This document shows, in pieces, positions 55,132-64,000 of a stretch of 64,000 nucleotides of DNA. Both the position numbers and the translations under genes were made by a program. The notes below the pieces were generated by a model. It was not told the origin of the DNA. It was given only the letters and a program-made list of their open reading frames with translations, and searched no databases. The DNA is taken from contig CAXSZX010000021.1 of NCBI GenBank assembly GCA_964242115.1, forward strand, positions 1 through 64,000, read 5' to 3'. This stretch comes from BOG-908 sp964242115. Its GTDB lineage: Bacteria; Pseudomonadota; Alphaproteobacteria; Acetobacterales; Acetobacteraceae. Numbering within the stretch: position 1 is the first letter of the stretch; every line of letters begins with the position of its first letter.

Positions 55132-55192
55132 GGCAAGGCCAGGGCGCTGCCCTGGACCCGCTGGGGCCAGTCGGCCCCAGACCCCGTTTGTT
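55132..55192. repeat. GC-rich double-hairpin (REP-like) sequence next to atpD
   Basis: CCAGGGC-GCT-GCCCTGG followed by TGGGGCC-AGTC-GGCCCCA, two tight hairpins separated by ACCCGC. This is a different family from the arms seen elsewhere and occurs once in the window. It marks the boundary between operon DNA and the AT-rich insert. Confidence 0.6.
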
Positions 55193-55284
55193 CGAGTGTT
55201 CTTAGGGGGGATTAACGAGTTCCGCTAGGGAGGGTTGAGATGATCATCTTAGTGCGAGTACGAAGGATGTCGCCTGTGACAGGC

Positions 55285-55968
55285 TTACAGGTGCGCCGCT
55301 CGGAAGTCGTACTTTCTCAACACTGTCACTAGCAAATGAACTTCGGTTGATGGGTTCGGCTCTCCTGTGGACAAAGCTTCGTTGTGTACAAGCTCAGCGT
55401 TCCGAATTGCTCCATCTGTCTTATCCAATAGAGAAGCTATCGCCCTTGGGTCGCTTTTTCGATAGGACGGGAGATAGCTTTTAAGCTTAGAGACTACACA
55501 CTCCGCAGCCGACTTTCTACCAGTCGCTGCAAAGAAAAACCGAACTGGTGCAAAATGCAATATAAACCACACTTCAAAACAAGGGTGCGATGCTATCGTT
55601 CGAAATAACCTCTTACTCTTCAACTCTTCGCCGAATTTCACACCTTCTCTAACCGCGGACTCAAAGTTCGAATGAGAGTCACGATCTATAACGCAGTAAC
55701 AATAATCAATGTCAGGATCTTTGCGCATCAAATTTTTTGCATATCGGACGATTGCCAAAGGATCGCTCCCACATTCTCGTTTAGCAATCTCTAAGCTGAC
55801 GTTAGCGGCGCGCAATTCGGCTAAGAACATTGAGAAGTATATGCGCTCTGTCTTCTCGCCTTCACAAACAAGCAAAATGCGCATTTTCGGATTGCGAGTA
55901 GGCGCCCTCCTTTTTAGATCGCCTAAATTACGCCTGTTTGGCATCGACAACGTTTTGCGATTGGACAT
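55285..55968 (-). CDS. RloB-like protein with Toprim-type motifs (AbiLii-like)
   Basis: A 227-residue protein of the RloB/AbiLii type, usually paired with an AAA ATPase in phage-abortive or restriction-linked loci. RILLVCEGEKTERIYFSMFL at about residue 30 has the Toprim-like glutamate. CYCVIDRDSHSNF near residue 90 has the DxD pair. SHPCFEVWFILHF near residue 128 is the conserved RloB segment. These suggest a metal-dependent nuclease or nucleotidyl activity, not shown. Base composition is far more AT-rich than the flanking atp genes. The ATG at 55968 overlaps the end of the ATPase gene by 41 bases (an ATG at 55944 is the alternative), so the two are translated together. Confidence 0.82.
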   Translation of the reverse strand: MSNRKTLSMPNRRNLGDLKRRAPTRNPKMRILLVCEGEKTERIYFSMFLAELRAANVSLEIAKRECGSDPLAIVRYAKNLMRKDPDIDYCYCVIDRDSHSNFESAVREGVKFGEELKSKRLFRTIASHPCFEVWFILHFAPVRFFFAATGRKSAAECVVSKLKSYLPSYRKSDPRAIASLLDKTDGAIRNAELVHNEALSTGEPNPSTEVHLLVTVLRKYDFRAAHL

Positions 55969-57235
55969 CCTCGATCATCGGAGCGACGGACGGCACCCCA
56001 CCATAACGACCAGTGAGGTAGCCTTTCTCGAGAGCTTCTCCTTTTCGAGGCGAGTAATCCGAAAGGGGAATAAGCTCGCTCCGGTTAAGTCGGTCATTCT
56101 GCACAAACCAAACTTGGTCTCGGCGAAAATAGCCATCTCGCAAAAGGCTGGTATCATGAGAGGTAAAAATCAACTGTGCCCGACGAGTGTTAAGATTCGG
56201 ATCAGAGAACGCGTCAACAAGCGTATGTAGAATAAGAGGGTGTAGATTGGTATTTATCTCATCTATTACTAAACAATACCCATTGGCAAGCGTGTCAAAT
56301 ATCGGGCCGGCAAGGCTGAACAACGCTCTTGTTCCACTCGATTCATCAGATAACTCAAAGCCTACTGATGAACCGTCGGAGTCTTTGTGCACGAACTTAA
56401 CTTTGCGACTTTTGGTCCGAACCTTTTTTATTGCTTTTTCGATAAATTCAGATGTGAACGTTGTTTTGAGCACCTCCTCGTCAAAGTCGTCGTCTTCAAT
56501 CACGATATCATCAACGTCGATGTCGAGACGTTGTAGGAATTGAAGAATTCGTGTCTTATGCTCGTTATTAAGACATTGACTGGCTGTGTAATTGGCGTAC
56601 GAACCGCTCGTGGCATCGATCGCTCTAAAATATTTTGTAAGCCATTCAAATGGTTCTTTTAACGACTCCGCGTTGAGTTGAACGGCCGTAGATAAAAACA
56701 ACGCATTCTGGCGCGTGGATGTTCTCCACACCGATTTTTCACCTTTGAGATCGTCAGAAAACGAGTAAATCTCTTTGCCGCCGTCCTCATTGAAAGCTCT
56801 CTCGTATATCTTTCGAAAGCGGACTGTCCGGTCAGCAATAGACAAAGCCTCTTTGGTAACACGCTTATTGTTGAAGGAAAATTGAAATTGATACACCCTA
56901 TCGCGCACAGAAAAAAGCACTCGAATCTCAGTGTCTTTATCGCGCATATCGGTGTCGAGCAGGTTTGGACGAAATGCAATTTCCTCGCCTTCCTGAGAAG
57001 CAGAGGAAGACGTCCTCACAAATCGACGAACGAACGCCATTGCATCCACGAATGTCGATTTGCCGCTACCATTCTTCCCTAGAATAATAGCTGAGTTCAA
57101 AATATCGAGAGTATGTGGCGCGTCGGTCCTCAAAACTCTGCCGACGCGTTCATCCTTAAGCTTTGAAGCAGACAGGCTCAAGGTTTGTTCCGCCGCAAAG
57201 GATCGGCTGTTTGCTAAGGAGAATTCAATCAGCAT
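55928..57235 (-). CDS. AAA/ABC-type ATPase (RloA / AbiLi-like)
   Basis: A 435-residue SMC/ABC-like ATPase of the AAA_15/OLD type. Walker A is AIILGKNGSGKSTFVDAMAF near residue 55. The signature-like ELSDESSGTRALFSL lies near 295, Walker B CLVIDEINTNLHPL near 320, and the switch His in LIFTSHDTSLL near 350. A coil-rich insert (about 100-280) carries an acidic cluster (EDDDFDEEVL). It is the upstream partner of the RloB-like gene; in characterised relatives the ATPase senses phage and the partner is the effector. The start is the ATG at 57235; a TTG at 57247 is the alternative. Strongly AT-rich codon use marks transfer. Confidence 0.85.
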   Translation of the reverse strand: MLIEFSLANSRSFAAEQTLSLSASKLKDERVGRVLRTDAPHTLDILNSAIILGKNGSGKSTFVDAMAFVRRFVRTSSSASQEGEEIAFRPNLLDTDMRDKDTEIRVLFSVRDRVYQFQFSFNNKRVTKEALSIADRTVRFRKIYERAFNEDGGKEIYSFSDDLKGEKSVWRTSTRQNALFLSTAVQLNAESLKEPFEWLTKYFRAIDATSGSYANYTASQCLNNEHKTRILQFLQRLDIDVDDIVIEDDDFDEEVLKTTFTSEFIEKAIKKVRTKSRKVKFVHKDSDGSSVGFELSDESSGTRALFSLAGPIFDTLANGYCLVIDEINTNLHPLILHTLVDAFSDPNLNTRRAQLIFTSHDTSLLRDGYFRRDQVWFVQNDRLNRSELIPLSDYSPRKGEALEKGYLTGRYGGVPSVAPMIEDVQSQNVVDAKQA

Positions 57236-57516
57236 GCCGAAGTCCAAGGTGATTTTCGCAGATTATCCGCGAAAAACACCTTATAGGCAAGTTTAATTAG
57301 GGGTCTGGCTATTCTCCACCCGCCTCAAGTCTCGCGTCCCCGTATGCAGACCAATGGTTTAGCCAGTATCTCGGTCTATAATGGGGCGGCTTATTCCGGT
57401 TACACTTTCGTAAGCTTCAAAGGTGGTACCGGCGACACAAGCCATCCTTGATTATGCAGTAACTGCTCGCAAGCCGAGGCATCGCTTAGACATGGTTTAA
57501 ACTCAGACGAGGACGA
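57236..57516. other. 281-base gap between atpG and the RloA-like gene
   Basis: AT-rich and non-coding. It contains an inverted repeat, TTTTCGC at 57253-57259 facing GCGAAAA at 57269-57275, extendable with one mismatch to 11 bp, about 20 bases upstream of the ATPase start. It could be an operator or leader hairpin. I see no tRNA, integrase remnant or convincing direct repeat at either edge of the insert. Confidence 0.45.
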
Positions 57517-58401
57517 TCAGAGTGCCTCAGCACCCGAGATAATCTCGATCAGCTCACGCGTAATATTAGCCTGACGCGTCCGGTTGTAGTTCTGCGTCAA
57601 CCGCTGGATCATGTCGCCCGCGTTGCGCGTAGCGTTGTCCATGCTGGTCATCTGCGCGCCGTAGAAACCCGCGTTGCTCTCCAGCATCGCGCGGTAGATC
57701 TGGATCGCCAGGTTCTGCGGCAGCAGGCGCAGCAGGATCGTCTCTTCGTCCGGCTCGAACTCGTAGATCGCGCGCGCGCCCTGGCCAGCTTCCTCGGTGC
57801 GCTCGGGGATCGGCAGCGGGATGATCTGCATCTCCGTCGGGATCTGCGCGATCACGGATTTGAAGCGGTTGTACACTACGGTCGCCACGTCGAACTCGCC
57901 GGCCTCGAACATCGCGAACACCCGGTCGGCAACATCCTTCGCAGCCGCAAACTCGATCGTCTTGCGGCCGCCCATCGCCAGCTCGCCCGAAAGGTTGCTG
58001 GCGAACTCGCGCCGCAGGTAGTCGCGCCCCTTGCGGCCGACGGCCAGGATCTTGACCGTTTTGCCCTCGCTCAGCAGCCGCCGCACCAGGGTGCGCGCCT
58101 GCCGGCCGACGCCGGAGTTGAACGCGCCCGCCAGCCCGCGGTCCGCCGTCATCGCGATCACCAGGTGAACCTGATCGCGGCCGGTGCCCACCAGCAGCCT
58201 TGGCGCGCCGGGGGTGCCGGCCACGTTGGCCGCGAGCCGACTCAGCATGTCGCCCATCCGCTCGGCATACGGCCGTGCAGCTTCGGCGGCCGCCTGGGCA
58301 CGACGCAGCTTGGAGGCGGCGACCATCTTCATCGCCGAGGTGATCTTGCGCGTCGACTTGACGCTGTTGATCCGCCCGCGCAGGTCCTTCAGAGAAGCCA
58401 T
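57517..58401 (-). CDS. atpG: ATP synthase gamma subunit
   Basis: A 294-residue central-stalk subunit. MASLKDLRGRINSVKSTRKI, TSAMKMVAASKLRRAQ, ADRGLAGAFNSGVGR and the C-terminal MTSMDNATRNAGDMIQRL-type end are diagnostic. It starts 17 bases after the atpA stop. The next atp gene (atpD) lies 2.4 kb downstream because of the RloA/RloB insert, although all genes face the same way. Confidence 0.96.
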   Translation of the reverse strand: MASLKDLRGRINSVKSTRKITSAMKMVAASKLRRAQAAAEAARPYAERMGDMLSRLAANVAGTPGAPRLLVGTGRDQVHLVIAMTADRGLAGAFNSGVGRQARTLVRRLLSEGKTVKILAVGRKGRDYLRREFASNLSGELAMGGRKTIEFAAAKDVADRVFAMFEAGEFDVATVVYNRFKSVIAQIPTEMQIIPLPIPERTEEAGQGARAIYEFEPDEETILLRLLPQNLAIQIYRAMLESNAGFYGAQMTSMDNATRNAGDMIQRLTQNYNRTRQANITRELIEIISGAEAL

Positions 58402-58418
58402 CGATCAGGCCTTCCGAC

Positions 58419-59959
<1,541 letters not shown>

Positions 59960-59960
<1 letters not shown>

Positions 59961-60529
59961 CAGGCTGCTCCCTTCATGGCGAACTGCAGGCGTTGCAGCC
60001 GCGACTTGATGCTGTTGTCGTAAAGGCGGGCGCCGATCCGCACGATCAGGCCGCCCAGGATGGACGAATCCACCTGCTCGTCGATGTTGACGTTGCCGTA
60101 GCCGGCCTCGATCAGCCTGGCGCGCACCGCCTCGCGCTGCGGCAGGCTCAGCCCGTGCGCGGTGACCACGTGCGCGGTGACCACGCCGCGCTTGCTGGCC
60201 ACCAGGTTGGCGAAGGCGGAGACGATGCCGCGCAGGCGTGCCAGGCGGCGGTTGCCGGCGATCACGCACACGAAGCGCACGATGATCGGCGAGAAGCCCT
60301 GGCTTTCGAGCACGGCGCGGGCCGCGTCGGTGGCCTGCTTGACGTCGATCAGCGGGCTTTCCAGCAGGCGGCGGAACTCGGCGTCGCTGTCGATCAGCCG
60401 GCCGAGCTCTGCCGCCTGGTCCACCGTCTGGTCCAGCGAGCCCTGCTCGTCTGCGAGGTCGTAGAGGGCGGCAGCGTAACGGTCGGCCAGGCCACCGCCA
60501 TGGGAGATTGTGGTTGCGCCAGAGGCCAC
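59960..60529 (-). CDS. atpH: ATP synthase delta subunit
   Basis: A 189-residue peripheral-stalk subunit. GGGLADRYAAALYDLADEQG at the N-terminus and the C-terminal NVNIDEQVDSSILGGLIVRI, then LYDNSIKSRLQRLQ, are diagnostic. I chose the GTG at 60529 with GGAAG about 8 bases upstream; the long open frame before it runs through a repeat arm. It is the first gene of the operon. A 5-bp hairpin (CCGGT-TTTG-ACCGG, 60561-60574) followed on the minus strand by a T-run lies in its leader and might act as a weak attenuator. Confidence 0.93.
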
Positions 60530-60864
60530 CGGGGAAGGCTTCCAATCAGTGTGAAAAAGGCCGGTTTTGACCGGCGGGGCGCGAATAGCATGGGGGTGGG
60601 GGGGTGGCAACACGGTGGCCGGTCTGTACGGGGCGGCGGTGAAGGGAGAAAGCAAGACCTTCTTTTTCGGGGAAAAGAAGCAAAAAGCTTTTGCGAGCGC
60701 TGTCGCGGCCTCGTCTTGCGGGCGTGGGCGACGGCACGCCGCGGCGCCGGTGTGCGCTTTTGCACGTGCCGGCACATGCGTGGGCCGGCAGACTGGAAAA
60801 TTACAGGCGTTCTTGCCGTGAGCTGCACAGCGCGTTCCGCCTCCTCTACCGGAAGGTCAGTCAT
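60530..60864. other. 335-base divergent region upstream of atpH
   Basis: Contains the atpH leader with the small hairpin at 60561-60574, a run of G's near 60592, a single B-type repeat arm (60647-60716) and, on the plus side, the leader of the membrane protein gene with GGAAGG 8 bases before its ATG. The main atp promoter should be here but I could not define it. Confidence 0.4.
60647..60716. repeat. Single B-type left arm
   Basis: AGACCTTCTTTTTCGGGGAA with matching AAGAAGC, then AAAGCTTTTGCGAGCGCTGT. It is the only copy next to the ATP synthase block; the right half is missing. Confidence 0.7.
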
Positions 60865-61587
60865 ATGAGCGCGTCCGGATCGATCGTCTCGCGCCGCCGG
60901 GTCACCTGGCAGCCCTTCTACCTGGTGATGTCGCTGGTGCTGGCGGGGATCGCCGTGGCGGGGTTCTCGCGCACCGTGCCGGGCGACTTCGCTGTTCCCG
61001 GGTTTCCGGCTTTTCTATGGCTTCATGCAGCGGTGTTCACGGCCTGGGTGCTGCTGTTCGTCGCCCAGCCTGCGCTTGTCATAGCCGGTTCCGTGCGCCT
61101 GCACCGGCGGCTCGGGTGGCTGGGCGCGGGCCTGGCCTGCGCCATGGTGGCGCTTGGCGCCTACGCGATATTGCTGGCGCTGTTGGCTGACACGCTGCCG
61201 CCGTTCTACCCGCACGGCCTGTTCCTGATGCGCGGCCTGCTTACGCTGGCGCTGTTCGCTGCCCTGGTGGCCGCCGCGGTGGGCTGCCGCCGGCGCCCCG
61301 CCTGGCACAAGCGGCTGATCCTGTGCGCCTCCATCATCGTCGTCGTGCCCGGCCTGGAACGCGCGATGCCGATACCCGCGCTCGGCCCACACTGGTACGT
61401 GGTGGTGGACGCCGTCGTCGACGTGATCGCCCTGGCCGGCCCCTGCGTCGATCTGGCGCAGCACCGGCGTGTCCATCCGGCCTATCTGTGGGGTGTCGGC
61501 GGCATCCTGCTGTGCCAGCTGGCAGTTGACGCTACCGCATCGTCTGGTTTGGCGAGCGCCCTGCTTCGTGGGCTGAGCACGACTTAG
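60865..61587 (+). CDS. Six-helix membrane protein of unknown function
   Basis: A 240-residue inner-membrane protein with about six hydrophobic segments (for example YLVMSLVLAGIAVAGF, AVFTAWVLLFVAQPALVIAG and ILLALLADTLPPFYPHGLFL). The LHRRLGWLGAGLA segment and AFLWLHAAVFTAW, with its membrane His, recur in uncharacterised proteobacterial proteins. Conserved His residues in helices suggest, but do not show, haem or metal binding. The ATG at 60865 has GGAAGG 8 bases upstream. It is a single gene with a repeat element after the stop. Confidence 0.72.
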   Translation: MSASGSIVSRRRVTWQPFYLVMSLVLAGIAVAGFSRTVPGDFAVPGFPAFLWLHAAVFTAWVLLFVAQPALVIAGSVRLHRRLGWLGAGLACAMVALGAYAILLALLADTLPPFYPHGLFLMRGLLTLALFAALVAAAVGCRRRPAWHKRLILCASIIVVVPGLERAMPIPALGPHWYVVVDAVVDVIALAGPCVDLAQHRRVHPAYLWGVGGILLCQLAVDATASSGLASALLRGLSTT

Positions 61588-61722
61588 GAAGCAAGCAGTT
61601 CTTTTTTGAAGAAAAAGAACCGCAAAACTTTTGTTTCCTGAGCGGGATTTTTCCGCAAATTTTATCCTGAGAGACCAAAAGTTTTTCGGTTCTTTTTTTC
61701 AAACAAGAAGGCCTTCCCTCCT
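61588..61722. repeat. Nested-palindrome intergenic element, A left / A-B hybrid right
   Basis: The left A arm (AGTTCTTTTTTGAAGAAAAA) is good. The centre is diverged and AT-rich (GGGATTTTTCCGCAAATTTT). The right arm starts as A (GGTTCTTTTTTTC) but ends as B (AAGAAGGCC). It lies between convergent stops. Confidence 0.75.
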
Positions 61723-63693
61723 CTAATTCCTAATCTGCACCACGTTGCTCGGCGCCTCGCCGTCGGTCACCGGCACGCGCGCCCCGTTGGGCAGCGCCGC
61801 CGGGCGCCCGAGCAGGAAGCCTTGCAGCAGGTCGCAACCTTCACGGCGCAGGAACGCCATCTGCGCCGCCGTCTCGATCCCTTCGGCGCAGACTTCCATC
61901 TGCAGCGCATGGCCAAAGCGGATGATGGCGCGGGCCAACTCGTCGGCACGGCTGTCCTGGCCGAGTGGCGCCACGAACGCGCGGTCCAGCTTCAGCTTGT
62001 CGAACGGCAGTTCGCGCAGGTAGGCCAGCGAGGAGTAGCCGGTGCCGAAGTCGTCCATGGCGATCTTCACGCCCATCGCCCGCAGCGACTCGATCTGCGC
62101 GCGTGCTGCCTGGCGGCTGGAGACCAGCGTGCGCTCGGTCAGCTCGATCTCCAGGCGCTCCGGCGCCAGGCCCGAGCGGGACAGCGCCTCCTGAACGCGG
62201 TCGACGACGAGGCCCTCGCTGAACCAGTGCGCAGAAAGGTTCACTGCCACCGGAACCGGGTCCGGCCAGGCAGCGGCAGTTTGGCAGGCGGTGCGCAGCA
62301 CCCAGCCGTCAAGGTCGGACATCAGGCTGCTTGCCTCGGCCACGGGCAGGAAGACCGCCGGCGAGATCGCGCCCCATTCGGGGTGGGTCCAGCGCAGCAG
62401 GGCCTCGTAGCCGCGCACGATACCCTCGGCGGCGTCGAAACAGGGCTGCCAATGCAGGCTCAGCGTGCCGTCGGCCATCGCCGCCCGCAGGTCCGCCTCC
62501 ATGCGCCTGCCTTCGGTGATGCGGGGCTCGCTTGCGCCTTGAATCTGCGGCGGGACAGGCGGCAAGGCCGGCCGGCGTGCGTGCCGCCGGTTCTCGACCA
62601 GAGAGCCATCGGCGGCGCTCATCAACCCGCGCGGGTCCAACCCGTCGGCCGGGCAGAGCGCGCTGCCGATCGACGTCGAGACCCGGACCGGAGTCCCGTT
62701 CACATCGAACGGCACGTCCAGGCACGTGATGATGGCCTGCCGCAAACGCTCGGCGGCTTCCGCCGCGCTGGGACGGCCGTCGAGCAGGAAGGCAAACTCG
62801 TCGCCGCCGATGCGTGCCGCCATGTCGCCCGGCCGCATCAGGCCGGCCAGCCGGCACGCCACCATCTTCAGCAGGGTGTCGCCTGCGGGCGCGCCGATCG
62901 TCGTGTTGACCGAGCTGAAGCCGTCCAGATCCGCCCTCAGCAGGGCGAACGGCCTGCCGGTCCTGGCGTCGTCGGTGGCGACCGCGAGCCTGGATTCGAA
63001 ATGCGCGCGGTTGGCCAGCCCGGTAAGCACGTCGCGCGTGGCGGTCCGTTGCAGGACCAAGGTGCTGCGGTGCAGCTCGATCATCGCCGAAGCGCTGCCG
63101 GCCAGGCTCGTCAGCCAGAATTTCTGCCGCTCGGAGATCGTCCGCGGAACGGTGTCGACCACGCACATGGTGCCCAGACGGTCGTTGGTCCGGCTCGTGA
63201 GGCAGGCGCCGGCGTAGAAGCGGATGGATGGCTGGCCGACAACCAGGGGGCTGCCGGCGAAACGGGCGTCCCGTGCCGCGTCGTCCACCACCAGCATGCC
63301 ATCCGGCTGCAGGATGGTGTGGGTGCAGAACGCGGCGCTGCGTGGCGTCTCGAAGATGCTCATCCCGATGCATGACTTGAACCATTGGCGGTCCCGGTCG
63401 ATCAGCGAGATGAAGGAGATCGGCGCCTCGAAGATGTCGGCTGCCAGGCGGGTCAGGCGATCGAACCGCTCATCCGGCCCGGTATCGAGGATGGACTGGG
63501 CGGCCAGTGCCGCAAGCCTGCGCTCCTCGTCGGCGGGCAAAAGAGCAAAGGGCAAAGGCGCACCTGGTATCTGGGGTGGACGAAACGGCAGGAAGGCAGG
63601 CGCGAACGCGTGGTCGCGTAGTCGGTCGTCCTTGGCCGCGACGACCAACTCGTGCTGAGGGCTATCCGGACATACGAGTACACTATCGTACAC
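61723..63693 (-). CDS. GAF-GGDEF-EAL protein (cyclic di-GMP turnover)
   Basis: A 656-residue predicted cytoplasmic protein. A GAF domain lies at about residues 60-215 (DRLTRLAADIFEAPISFISL, then FCTHTILQPDGMLVVDD). GGDEF follows at about 220-370 with the cyclase motif RIGGDEF intact and an RxxD inhibitory site (RPGD) five residues before it, so product feedback is likely. The end of the cyclase domain is unusual: the usual ALYRAK segment reads SAADGSLVENRRH and runs into a Pro/Arg-rich linker. EAL (about 400-640) has its catalytic set (GYEALLRW, NLSAHWF, ELTERTL, DDFGTGYSSLAYL, AEGIETAAQ, QGFLLGRP). The start MYDSVLVCPD is at 63693. It is a single gene next to priA. Confidence 0.88.
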   Translation of the reverse strand: MYDSVLVCPDSPQHELVVAAKDDRLRDHAFAPAFLPFRPPQIPGAPLPFALLPADEERRLAALAAQSILDTGPDERFDRLTRLAADIFEAPISFISLIDRDRQWFKSCIGMSIFETPRSAAFCTHTILQPDGMLVVDDAARDARFAGSPLVVGQPSIRFYAGACLTSRTNDRLGTMCVVDTVPRTISERQKFWLTSLAGSASAMIELHRSTLVLQRTATRDVLTGLANRAHFESRLAVATDDARTGRPFALLRADLDGFSSVNTTIGAPAGDTLLKMVACRLAGLMRPGDMAARIGGDEFAFLLDGRPSAAEAAERLRQAIITCLDVPFDVNGTPVRVSTSIGSALCPADGLDPRGLMSAADGSLVENRRHARRPALPPVPPQIQGASEPRITEGRRMEADLRAAMADGTLSLHWQPCFDAAEGIVRGYEALLRWTHPEWGAISPAVFLPVAEASSLMSDLDGWVLRTACQTAAAWPDPVPVAVNLSAHWFSEGLVVDRVQEALSRSGLAPERLEIELTERTLVSSRQAARAQIESLRAMGVKIAMDDFGTGYSSLAYLRELPFDKLKLDRAFVAPLGQDSRADELARAIIRFGHALQMEVCAEGIETAAQMAFLRREGCDLLQGFLLGRPAALPNGARVPVTDGEAPSNVVQIRN

Positions 63694-63740
63694 TTATTAA
63701 GAAACAGTTTCAGCCTTTGCCGAATAATGTCCGGCGTCGT

Positions 63741-64000
63741 TCAGAGGAACGAGACGGGATCCACATCCACGTCCACCCGCACGCCGCGCACCGCTTTTAC
63801 CGCGGCCAGCCAGACGCGAAGCAGTGGCTGGACAGCGATGTCGCGACGCGTCTTCAGCAGCAGCCGCCGCCGGTGCCGGCCACGCAGGATGGCCAGCGGT
63901 GCGGGTGCAGGCCCCAGCACCAGCACGCCCTCGCCGTGCGGCGCGGCTGTCCCCAAATCACGCGCGACGAGGTCGGCGGCGTCTGCCGTCTCCGCGCTGA
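63741..64000 (-). CDS. priA: Primosomal protein N' (PriA), C-terminal end only
   Basis: The last 86 codons of the replication-restart helicase PriA; the rest lies beyond the window. GVLVLGPAPAPLAILRGRHR, then RRLLLKTRRD, and the terminal VRVDVDVDPVSFL are the characteristic C-terminus. priA close to the atp operon is a common alphaproteobacterial arrangement; here two genes lie between them. Confidence 0.9.
   Translation of the reverse strand, partial: SAETADAADLVARDLGTAAPHGEGVLVLGPAPAPLAILRGRHRRRLLLKTRRDIAVQPLLRVWLAAVKAVRGVRVDVDVDPVSFL

Noticed and set aside
57236..57516. tRNA or attachment site at the edge of the AT-rich insert
   Set aside because: I looked for a cloverleaf and for matching direct repeats at both edges and found none.

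Overview
The window is high-GC (roughly two thirds G+C by eye) and gene-dense. It looks like a chromosomal segment of an alphaproteobacterium, most likely Rhodospirillales and probably Acetobacteraceae. The grounds are an atpHAGDC operon with priA close by, a hisZ-purA pair, an aroA-cmk pair, Bpt leucyltransferase, and several Acetobacteraceae-style conserved hypotheticals. Lineage is inferred from gene content and was not checked by search. I see no rRNA, tRNA or CRISPR array.

Layout. 0-4.3 kb: partial bpt, a short NhaP-type antiporter, an HtrA/PDZ protein that has lost its catalytic triad, and an OafA-type acyltransferase. 4.5-6 kb: three tiny genes whose products share one helical motif. 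6-8.9 kb: glk-lolA, an OmpA-domain protein and a conserved hypothetical. 9-12.8 kb: a likely operon of a FeeM-like N-acyl amino acid synthase, an ICMT-like methyltransferase and a PAS-GGDEF-EAL protein. 12.9-19.8 kb: murA, dcd, transglutaminase-like, N-formylglutamate amidohydrolase, TetR and a polyprenyl-phosphate sugar transferase. 20-26.6 kb: two tandem RND pumps. 26.8-35.3 kb: aldo/keto reductase, GFA protein, hybrid histidine kinase, aroA-cmk and a FadB-type enzyme. 35.6-47.9 kb: a pseudokinase with a membrane partner, purA, hisZ, a decayed VOC gene, sseA-PLP lyase, a Nudix hydrolase, an XRE regulator, an AI-2E permease and TonB. 48-53 kb: kdpD-kdpE, a hypothetical and a diiron protein. 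53.3-60.5 kb: the F1 ATP synthase operon, interrupted between atpG and atpD by an AT-rich RloA/RloB (AbiL-like) pair. 60.9-64 kb: a membrane protein, a GAF-GGDEF-EAL protein and the 3' end of priA.

Two things stand out. (1) A family of about 130-150 bp nested-palindrome elements occupies nearly every non-operonic gap up to 52.2 kb, plus several gaps inside operons. There are about 25 two-armed copies and several single arms. Each usually has one 'A' arm (stem GGTTC/GAACC) and one 'B/C' arm (stem GCTTC/GAAGC or GCTGC/GCAGC), occurs in both orientations, and lies flush against start or stop codons. (2) A probable anti-phage ATPase/Toprim pair sits co-directionally inside the ATP synthase operon.

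Smaller oddities are two probable pseudoenzymes (HtrA-like and kinase-like), a VOC pseudogene lying between two single arms, and a possible lipid-signal operon. In the repeat entries, 'centre I' is a GC-rich palindrome built on CGCTGTCGCGCGCTC, 'centre II' carries TCCTGCTGTCGCGG and GCACCCAAG, and 'centre III' carries GCTGAAACACCACG.
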